A stretch of 6,493 nt of DNA. Origin: Bacteroidota bacterium (GTDB lineage Bacteria > Bacteroidota > Bacteroidia > Flavobacteriales > Weeksellaceae). The DNA lies in the NCBI GenBank assembly GCA_023388015.1, contig JAEWHB010000079.1, forward strand, positions 1 to 6,493. Reading direction: 5' to 3'. The first letter of the stretch is position 1, and the number at the start of each line of letters is the position of its first letter. Of the stretch, positions 1 through 5,382 are shown piece after piece. The notes beneath the pieces were generated by a model. It saw only the letters and a program-made list of their open reading frames with translations. It ran no database searches and had not been told where the DNA came from. The position numbers and the translations under genes were made by a program.

Positions 1-1000
<1,000 letters not shown>

Positions 1001-1019
1001 AATGGCTTGAAAATAAATG

Positions 1020-1027
1020 CAAAGGTA
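1020..1027 (-). promoter_or_regulatory. -7 promoter element (TACCTTTG) of uvrB
   Basis: On the minus strand this reads TACCTTTG, an exact match to the Bacteroidota -7 consensus TAnnTTTG, 19 bp upstream of the uvrB ATG. No TTG is visible at the expected -33 distance, so only half of the promoter is supported. Its presence fits uvrB being transcribed on its own, not by read-through from mazG. Confidence 0.55.
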
Positions 1028-1039
1028 GGAATAAGTTAA

Positions 1040-1056
1040 GAGTTTTGGGTTTTGAG
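1040..1056. repeat. 17-bp mirror repeat upstream of uvrB
   Basis: GAGTTTTGGGTTTTGAG reads the same forwards and backwards on one strand (mirror, not inverted, symmetry). It lies in the 138-bp gap between mazG and uvrB, upstream of the uvrB -7 element. It mixes purines and pyrimidines, so it is not a classic triplex-forming mirror repeat. It is probably low-complexity sequence and may be chance. Confidence 0.4.
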
Positions 1057-1088
1057 TTGGAAGCTTGAAAAAATAATTTTTAATTCTT

Positions 1089-1115
1089 AATTTCAGCTAG
1101 CCTTTCTTTGAAATT
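1089..1115 (-). terminator. Possible weak hairpin downstream of mazG
   Basis: AATTTCA (1089-1095) and TGAAATT (1109-1115) form a perfect 7-bp inverted repeat with a 13-nt loop, starting 23 bp after the mazG stop. The stem is AT-rich. On the minus-strand transcript the first good U run comes only about 15-20 nt later, so this is at best a weak intrinsic terminator for the upstream operon. Confidence 0.25.
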
Positions 1116-1138
1116 TACTGAATTTATTATTGGGAACG

Positions 1139-1903
1139 TCAAATCAACTTCGCCTTCTCCCAAAGTTCATCCTGTTCTTTCAAGGAAAGTTCAGCAATGT
1201 TTTTCCCTTCGGCTTTGGCCAATTCTTCAATTTTCTGAAAACGCGTAATGAATTTTTTATTGGTTCGTTCCAAAGCATCTTCGGGATTGATACCGGTAAA
1301 TCGTGCATAATTGATCAGTGAAAACAATACATCTCCGAATTCCTGTTCGCGTTTCGAAGCTTCGGTTTCCTTTTCAAATTCCGAAATTTCCTCTTTGACT
1401 TTTGCCCAGGTATCGTCTGAATTTTCAAATTCAAATCCTACGCCTTTTACTTTCTCCTGAATTCGGAAAGCCTTAACCATAGCGGGAAGTGATTTGGGAA
1501 CGCCTTCCAACACCGATTTTTTTCCTTCCTTGAGTTTGAGTTTTTCCCAATTTTGTTTGACTTCTTCTTCGTCAGCTACTTTGACGTCGCCGTAAATATG
1601 CGGATGCCGATAAATCAGTTTTTCACTGATGCCGTTGAGCACGTCGGCCACATCAAAATCTTGGGTTTCGGAAGCGATTTTCGAATAAAAAATCAGGTGA
1701 AGGAAAAGGTCGCCCAATTCCTTCCTGATTTCCGTTTTATCGTTTTCCAGAATCGCATCGGAGAGTTCATGCATCTCCTCAATCGTCAGATAACGAAGCG
1801 ATTCCATGGTTTGTTTTTTGTCCCAAGGACATTTCTCACGCAAGTCATCCATGATGTCAAGCAAGCGGTTAAAAGCTTTGAGTTGTTCTTCGCGTGAGTT
1901 CAT
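1139..1903 (-). CDS. mazG: Nucleoside triphosphate pyrophosphohydrolase MazG
   Basis: MazG hydrolyses (d)NTPs to the monophosphate and pyrophosphate, cleaning the nucleotide pool and, in E. coli, influencing ppGpp-dependent stress responses; it is cytosolic. The 254 residues match the usual two-domain all-alpha length (E. coli MazG about 263). The N-terminal domain carries the Mg-binding set EEMHELSDAI (42-51) with KELGDLFLHL (61-70). The C-terminal domain repeats it as KEEISEFEKE (170-179) with EFGDVLFSLINYAR (188-201). The sequences CPWDKKQT (25-32) and RHPHIYGDV (99-107) are also typical. All key acidic residues are present in both halves, so both sites look intact. The ATG at 1903 is preceded by an AATTAAAA leader without a clear promoter, 50 bp after the DUF5606 gene, so it is probably co-transcribed with it. 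Confidence 0.95.
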   Translation of the reverse strand: MNSREEQLKAFNRLLDIMDDLREKCPWDKKQTMESLRYLTIEEMHELSDAILENDKTEIRKELGDLFLHLIFYSKIASETQDFDVADVLNGISEKLIYRHPHIYGDVKVADEEEVKQNWEKLKLKEGKKSVLEGVPKSLPAMVKAFRIQEKVKGVGFEFENSDDTWAKVKEEISEFEKETEASKREQEFGDVLFSLINYARFTGINPEDALERTNKKFITRFQKIEELAKAEGKNIAELSLKEQDELWEKAKLI

Positions 1904-1926
1904 TTTTAATTAATTCTAAGCAATGG

Positions 1927-1950
1927 ACATCCATCACCTAACATCCATCA
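1927..1950. repeat. 10-bp direct repeat between the DUF5606 gene and mazG
   Basis: ACATCCATCA occurs at 1927-1936 and again exactly at 1941-1950, a 14-bp period (about 1.3 helical turns). It fills most of the 50-bp gap between the two genes. It may be a slipped duplication or a protein-binding site; nothing else points to a role. Confidence 0.6.
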
Positions 1951-1953
1951 AAA

Positions 1954-2421
1954 TTAATCTTCCTTCTTCGCCTTTTCTTTCTTCGCTTTTGGCTTTTCTT
2001 CCGGAGTTTCTTCTGCTGCAACTTCTTCGGTTTCCGGTTCAGGTGTCACCAAACCTTTTGCCTGAAGGATGTTGTACCATTGGAATAATTTTTTCAAATC
2101 CGAGTCATAAACTCTTGATTCGTCATATTCCGGCAAAACTTCTTCCATGTATTTTCTCAGACTCGCACCCGATTCTTTGTGGCTGATGCAGGCGCCTCCG
2201 TTTTCTTTATTGTAAATTTTGGTAAAAACATCCTTCAAAGGAAATTCTTCCGAAACCCCGTAAATCGCTACGTTTTCAAGCAAGCTCACATTGTTTTGAG
2301 CGGAAATCGAAGTCTTTTTTCCCTTGTCCAGATCCTCAACAATAAATCCACCTTTTGCTTGGGAAATCAATTTGTACAATCCCGGCTTGCCCGAAATTGA
2401 GATAATTTTTGTTAAATCCAT
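1954..2421 (-). CDS. DUF5606 family protein
   Basis: This 155-residue protein of unknown function matches the DUF5606 family, which I recognise from its N-terminal LTKIISISGKPGLYKLISQ (3-21), followed by GGFIVEDL (24-31) and PEYDESRVYDSDLKKLFQWY (97-116). The family is Bacteroidota-specific and commonly sits beside def and mazG, as here. The compact domain covers roughly residues 1-122. Residues 125-155 form a disordered-looking tail that is first Pro/Glu-rich and then Lys-rich (KPKAKKEKAKK), giving a sharp charge switch. No signal peptide or membrane segment is visible, so it is probably cytosolic. The opening 60 residues look like a small beta-rich fold; a nucleic-acid or ribosome contact via the basic tail is possible but only inferred. 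It is likely co-transcribed with mazG downstream. Confidence 0.88.
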   Translation of the reverse strand: MDLTKIISISGKPGLYKLISQAKGGFIVEDLDKGKKTSISAQNNVSLLENVAIYGVSEEFPLKDVFTKIYNKENGGACISHKESGASLRKYMEEVLPEYDESRVYDSDLKKLFQWYNILQAKGLVTPEPETEEVAAEETPEEKPKAKKEKAKKED

Positions 2422-2451
2422 TCTTTTTAATTCAATTATTTAAGATTTAAA

Positions 2452-2474
2452 GCTGTTTTACTAAGCAAAACAAC
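2452..2474 (-). terminator. Hairpin between def and the DUF5606 gene
   Basis: In the minus-strand transcript GUUGUUUU and AAAACAGC can pair over 8 bp (one G-U) around a 7-nt loop, 27 bp after the def stop. There is no proper U tract behind it, so termination would be partial at best. Read-through into the DUF5606 gene is plausible because no clear promoter is visible in this 80-bp gap. Confidence 0.3.
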
Positions 2475-2501
2475 ATCTGTTTTCTGTGTTTTATTCTCTT
2501 T

Positions 2502-3074
2502 TTAAGCAGGAAACTGCATCTTATAATCCGCTTTTACTTTCCCTTTGCTTATATTTTTTAATTTATTCTGAACTAATTTTTTCTTGAACGGCGTCAGATA
2601 ATCTGTAAACATAACGCCTTCGATGTGATCGTATTCGTGCTGAATAACGCGGGCACGAATATCGGAAAATTCTTCTTTGTGTTTTTTGAAATTTTCATCA
2701 AAATATTCGAGCACGATGGTTTCCGGTCTGGAAACGTCTTCGCGTACACCCGGGATGCTCAGGCAACCTTCGTTGAATTTCCATTCTTCGCCTTTTTTCT
2801 CAAGGATTTTAGCATTGATGAATACTTTTCGGAAGGTTTTTAATTCCTCCGAAACTTCTTCGTATTCTTCATCTTCCGCAAAGGGAGTTAAATCGATAAC
2901 GAAAAGCCGGATGGCTAGCCCGATTTGGGGTGCGGCCAATCCCACGCCATAAGCGTCAGCCATGGTGTCAAACATATTTTCGATTAATTGATTTAGATTT
3001 TTATAATCCTTATCAATGTCCACTGCTTTTTGTCGTAAAACGGGATCGCCATAAGCGCGAATCGGTAAAATCAT
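2502..3074 (-). CDS. def: Peptide deformylase
   Basis: Def removes the N-formyl group from the initiator methionine of nascent proteins at the ribosome, using a divalent metal, normally Fe2+. With the start at 3074 the protein has 190 residues and begins MILPIRAYGDPVLRQKA, the typical Def opening. All three family motifs are intact: GVGLAAPQIG (43-52), EGCLSIPG (102-109, metal ligand C104) and QHEYDHIEG (145-153, ligands H146 and H150, catalytic E147). The frame stays open to an ATG at 3119, which would add 15 residues. I reject that start because the -7 promoter element TATCTTTG lies between the two ATGs and the extra residues do not resemble Def. An acidic insert (about 66-78, EDEEYEEVSEE) lengthens the loop after the second strand, which is common in Bacteroidota. 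It follows ruvX in the same orientation. Confidence 0.96.
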   Translation of the reverse strand: MILPIRAYGDPVLRQKAVDIDKDYKNLNQLIENMFDTMADAYGVGLAAPQIGLAIRLFVIDLTPFAEDEEYEEVSEELKTFRKVFINAKILEKKGEEWKFNEGCLSIPGVREDVSRPETIVLEYFDENFKKHKEEFSDIRARVIQHEYDHIEGVMFTDYLTPFKKKLVQNKLKNISKGKVKADYKMQFPA

Positions 3075-3089
3075 TCTCGAAATTTTTTG

Positions 3090-3097
3090 CAAAGATA
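3090..3097 (-). promoter_or_regulatory. -7 promoter element (TATCTTTG) of def
   Basis: The minus strand reads TATCTTTG, an exact TAnnTTTG match, 15 bp upstream of the def ATG at 3074. Transcription would start roughly 10 nt before the ATG, giving a very short leader. No TTG is seen at -33. The element falls inside the possible N-terminal extension from 3119 and so decides the start codon. Confidence 0.6.
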
Positions 3098-3150
3098 AAA
3101 TTTGAATTTTAAACAGCATCTAATAAATGATGTACATTTTGGTTTTTTAG

Positions 3151-3197
3151 AGCCTTGTTAGGGTTATCATCGGACTGAATTTAACCCTAACCGGGCT
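3151..3197. repeat. Long imperfect hairpin between ruvX and def
   Basis: GTTAGGGTTA (3157-3166) and TAACCCTAAC (3182-3191) are perfect 10-bp inverted arms around a 15-nt loop. Outside a 2x2 internal mismatch, AGCC (3151-3154) and GGCT (3194-3197) pair again, making about 14 paired positions. Neither strand has a U tract directly after the stem, so it does not look like an ordinary intrinsic terminator. It could be a REP-like element, an mRNA-stabilising 3' end for ruvX, or a binding site upstream of the def promoter. The inverted structure is certain; the function is unknown. Confidence 0.7.
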
Positions 3198-3208
3198 GAT
3201 ATATTTCA

Positions 3209-3622
3209 TTACAACTTAGATTCCATGTAAGATTGCAGTATAATAGTCGCACTGACTTTATCAATGAGTGATTTGTCCTGACGTTTTTTCTTTTTTGCAC
3301 CCGATTGGAAAATCGCTTGGGAAGCCATTTTGGAAGTAAAACTTTCGTCTTGCCGAAACACGGGAATTGTCGGATGTTTTTCTTTGAATTTGGAAATGAA
3401 TTTTTGGATTTCCGTTTCCAATTGTCCGACTTCGCCATGCATGCGCATCGGCAATCCGACCACGATTTCCTGAACATTGTTTTCGGACAAATATTTACCG
3501 AGAAATTCAAATAATTTGGAAGTTTCCACAGTGTCCAAAGCCGTAGCAATGATTTGTAGTTCGTCTGTAACGGCAATTCCGGTGCGTTTCATTCCATAAT
3601 CGATGGCGAGAATTCTTGGCAT
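3209..3622 (-). CDS. ruvX: Putative pre-16S rRNA nuclease / Holliday junction resolvase RuvX (YqgF)
   Basis: RuvX/YqgF is an RNase H-fold nuclease, conserved and often essential, implicated in maturation of the 16S rRNA 5' end and in some bacteria proposed as an alternative Holliday junction resolvase; it is cytosolic. The 137 residues match the family length (E. coli 138). Key motifs are AIDYGMKRTGIAVTD (6-20, catalytic D8), VVGLPMRMHG (54-63), DESFTSKMA (92-100, acidic pair D92/E93) and DKVSATIILQSYME (121-134, D121). All the expected catalytic acidic residues are present. A basic run KKKKR (110-114) sits in the flexible loop before the last motif, where the family is usually basic. The ATG at 3622 lies only 4 bp from a -7 promoter element, implying a nearly leaderless mRNA. 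It is the first gene of the minus-strand block. Confidence 0.95.
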   Translation of the reverse strand: MPRILAIDYGMKRTGIAVTDELQIIATALDTVETSKLFEFLGKYLSENNVQEIVVGLPMRMHGEVGQLETEIQKFISKFKEKHPTIPVFRQDESFTSKMASQAIFQSGAKKKKRQDKSLIDKVSATIILQSYMESKL

Positions 3623-3626
3623 GGGA

Positions 3627-3655
3627 CAAAGTTAGGTAATTTGAGGCTTCGACAA
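3627..3655 (-). promoter_or_regulatory. Promoter of ruvX (TTG - 18 bp - TAACTTTG)
   Basis: On the minus strand TTG (3653-3655) is followed after 18 bp by TAACTTTG (3627-3634), matching both halves of the Bacteroidota promoter. The -7 element ends 4 bp before the ruvX ATG, so transcription would begin at or within a few bases of the start codon. The -33 TTG is contributed by the REP-like repeat at 3642-3668. Confidence 0.65.
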
Positions 3656-3668
3656 GCTCAGCGTGACA
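3642..3668. repeat. REP-like short palindromic repeat (GCTTCGACAAGCTCAG type)
   Basis: TGAGGCTT (3642-3649), CGAC loop (3650-3653) and AAGCTCA (3654-3660) form a hairpin with one bulged G, followed by GCGTGACA. I recall the core CTTCGACAAGCTCAG with a following TGACA as an abundant dispersed intergenic motif in flavobacterial genomes, resembling REP elements mobilised by IS200-like (RAYT) transposases. The repeat status in this genome cannot be shown from one copy. It marks the boundary between the core block and the accessory module. Confidence 0.6.
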
Positions 3669-3679
3669 GAATTAGTTGA

Positions 3680-3695
3680 TTTGAAAATTTGAAAA
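3680..3695. repeat. Tandem octamer TTTGAAAA x2
   Basis: TTTGAAAA is repeated twice without a spacer, 10 bp upstream of the -33 element of the plus-strand promoter. It could act as an A/T-rich UP-like segment or a regulator half-site, or be low-complexity spacer DNA. Confidence 0.45.
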
Positions 3696-3697
3696 TG

Positions 3698-3718
3698 CTC
3701 CGTCATTGTATGGCGGAG
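3698..3718. repeat. Inverted repeat / candidate operator in front of the AAA+ gene
   Basis: CTCCGTCA (3698-3705), loop TTGTA (3706-3710) and TGGCGGAG (3711-3718) form an 8-bp stem with a single T-G position. It is GC-rich in an otherwise AT-rich region. It contains the presumed -33 TTG of the plus-strand promoter, so a bound repressor would block the promoter. The WYL regulator encoded at the end of the module is a natural candidate, but that is inference. A bidirectional terminator hairpin is an alternative, as T-rich sequence lies on its 3' side. Confidence 0.5.
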
Positions 3719-3734
3719 TGAATGATTTTCTTTG
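3706..3734 (+). promoter_or_regulatory. Candidate promoter of the AAA+/UDG-like/WYL operon
   Basis: TTG (3706-3708) is followed after 18 bp by TTTCTTTG (3727-3734), a one-base departure from TAnnTTTG with the same 18-bp spacing seen at ruvX. The ATG of the AAA+ gene lies 17 bp after the -7 element, giving a short leader of about 10 nt. The imperfect -7 could mean a regulated or weak promoter. Confidence 0.45.
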
Positions 3735-3751
3735 TTTAAAAAATTGAAATT

Positions 3752-4816
3752 ATGAATTTAAAGCAAAATGAATTCTCTGAAAATGAAAATCTATCCTACG
3801 TTTTCGATCCGTCTTATATTACACCCAATAAACTGTATTGGGCAATTTTTAAATCAATCCCAAAAAATTTGTCGATTGATCAATTGGACATAACGAAAGT
3901 AAGAGAATGGCTTCAAACTGAGTTTAAGGATGAGATTTTAAGTGAATATTCAGAACAATATTATAGTCACGAGAAAAAGAAAAATCTTTATGGAGAACAC
4001 TACGTCTTGTTGAAAAATGGTCTTTTACTTGAACTATATAGCCAGCGAGTTAGGTTGATATTTGATGTTTCTTTTGAAAGCAAAGCTTATGAGTTCCAAC
4101 ATGAACTTCTGCAATTCAAAAACAAACGAAAAAGGGCAACTAAGATTTATTTGATAACGCATTCAAAAGGTGGATTTGATAAAGTCAGCGTTGAATTGAA
4201 AAAGCCGAAAATTGATTTAGGAAAACATTATAACGATGATTTCAAGGCAATTCATAAGCGGATTGTTTCCAATTTGAAAAAGGAAAATAGACAAGGACTT
4301 TATTTGTTTTATGGGCAACCCGGCACAGGAAAAAGTACGTATATTAAATACCTTATCCAACAACAAAACAAAGACGTGATTTTTGTTTCTCCGAAATTGG
4401 CTACCGAGTTGGACAATGTTGCATTTACACAGTTTTTGTTGCAGAATAAAAATACAATTTTAGTGATTGAAGATGCAGAAGAATTGTTGGTTTCAAGAGA
4501 TTCGGAATATAATTCCGGTTTGTCATTTATTTTAAACTTGACCGATGGACTATTGGGAGAGAGTTTAGGAATTCAAATCATTGCTACCTTCAATACCAAT
4601 ATACAAAACATCGACAAAGCGCTGCTTCGAAAAGGTAGATTGACTGAAATTTATGAATTCAAAGCTCTTTCTTTAGAGAAAACAAATGCTTTATTGAAAA
4701 GTTTGGGAAAGGATGTGGAGTTAAGCATCGGGCAACCTTTGTCTGAAATATTTCACTTTAATGAAAAGCAGGAAAAAAGCACTGAAATGCGGAAAGTCAT
4801 TGGGTTTGGGAGTTAG
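3752..4816 (+). CDS. AAA+ family ATPase (BCS1/FtsH-like core) with uncharacterised N-terminal region
   Basis: The 354-residue protein has an unrecognised N-terminal region (about 1-160), rich in charged and aromatic residues and without a membrane segment, then a single AAA module. Its motifs are Walker A GQPGTGKST (188-196), a Walker B-like ILVIEDAEE (236-244), sensor 1 IIATFNTN (276-283), and the second region of homology ending DKALLRKGRL (288-297) with arginine-finger candidates R293 and R296. The hydrophobic-then-ED Walker B resembles the BCS1-type clade. The family acts as an oligomeric ATP-driven unfoldase or remodeller. No protease, nuclease or transmembrane domain is fused, so the partner is unknown. 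The short C-terminus RKVIGFGS resembles the ends of related flavobacterial proteins I recall, so it is probably complete. GC is lower than in the minus-strand genes (about 30-38% in the lines I counted). It is the first gene of a three-gene plus-strand set, with the next start 23 bp downstream. Confidence 0.85.
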   Translation: MNLKQNEFSENENLSYVFDPSYITPNKLYWAIFKSIPKNLSIDQLDITKVREWLQTEFKDEILSEYSEQYYSHEKKKNLYGEHYVLLKNGLLLELYSQRVRLIFDVSFESKAYEFQHELLQFKNKRKRATKIYLITHSKGGFDKVSVELKKPKIDLGKHYNDDFKAIHKRIVSNLKKENRQGLYLFYGQPGTGKSTYIKYLIQQQNKDVIFVSPKLATELDNVAFTQFLLQNKNTILVIEDAEELLVSRDSEYNSGLSFILNLTDGLLGESLGIQIIATFNTNIQNIDKALLRKGRLTEIYEFKALSLEKTNALLKSLGKDVELSIGQPLSEIFHFNEKQEKSTEMRKVIGFGS

Positions 4817-4839
4817 GAATAAAAAGGTAAATTTGAAAT

Positions 4840-5382
4840 ATGGAAAGAAAAAAAGTATGTTATAATAAAGGCAAGGACAATAAAATAGCTTTTGTTTTTA
4901 GTTGTCCAGGTCAAGAGGAATTTAAAAACAACAAAGTGGTTTTTGGAAAAACTGGAGATAATTTAGATATATTTATTCAAGAGTTGAGTTTGAAAAATAT
5001 AATTGTGTCTAAAAAATATGAAGACAGATACGATTTTAGAATTACAAATTCACATAATCAAGTTTATTTCAAAGGCTATCTAAATAAACAAACACAGCCA
5101 AATAATAAAGAAATTAATAGTGAAAATAATCTTCTAAGACTTTTTAATGAATTGAGTGATATCGAAGATTTAATAATTGTTTTTGGGCAAAAAGCCAAAT
5201 ATGCTTTAAGTTGTTTAGAAAAAAATGGATATAGTTTAAAAGCTAGAGTTCATTATGTTAGGCATTTAGGATTGCAGTCACTCAATCAAATTAAGCTTGA
5301 AAAAGAAGTTTCAAAAGACCAAAGAACAATGCAAAGAATTAAAATAATTGTAGAAGATTTGTCTGAAAAAATTAAACAATAA
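4840..5382 (+). CDS. Uracil-DNA glycosylase superfamily-like protein, divergent
   Basis: I do not know a named family for this 180-residue protein, but its layout follows the UDG fold (family 4-like). A first strand and motif IAFVFSCPGQEE (16-27) sits where family 4 has GEAPGxxE, followed by VFGKTGDNLDIFI (34-46) in place of PFVGxAGxxL. RITNSHNQVYF (67-77) matches the iTN strand, LIIVFGQKAKYAL (111-123) the strand-helix with GxxA, and HYVRHLGLQSL (138-148) holds the histidine region of motif 2 (HPS in canonical enzymes). The usual catalytic GE is replaced by SC and HPS by HLG, so activity or substrate may differ or be lost. It is strikingly AT-rich: 125 G/C of 480 bases in 4861-5340, about 26%. 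An A-rich leader with AAAAAGG precedes the ATG. It is probably co-transcribed with the AAA+ gene 23 bp upstream. Confidence in a real gene is high; the fold assignment is moderate. Confidence 0.6.
   Translation: MERKKVCYNKGKDNKIAFVFSCPGQEEFKNNKVVFGKTGDNLDIFIQELSLKNIIVSKKYEDRYDFRITNSHNQVYFKGYLNKQTQPNNKEINSENNLLRLFNELSDIEDLIIVFGQKAKYALSCLEKNGYSLKARVHYVRHLGLQSLNQIKLEKEVSKDQRTMQRIKIIVEDLSEKIKQ

Noticed and set aside
1553..2400. Plus-strand open frames opposite mazG and the DUF5606 gene
   Set aside because: They are antisense to confident genes, have no domain signatures and are Phe-rich as expected from reversed Lys/Glu-rich coding sequence.
3075..3119. N-terminal extension of peptide deformylase from the upstream ATG
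   Set aside because: The 15 extra residues do not match the family, and the -7 promoter element TATCTTTG lies within this stretch, so the upstream ATG would probably not be transcribed.
3157..3191. Telomere-like TTAGGG / CCCTAA sequence
   Set aside because: There is only one copy on each arm of an inverted repeat within a bacterial gene block, with no tandem array. It is explained by the hairpin.
3187..3576. 129-codon minus-strand open frame overlapping ruvX in another frame
   Set aside because: RuvX in the alternative frame has all family motifs. This one is Trp/Lys/Asn-rich, with no family signature.
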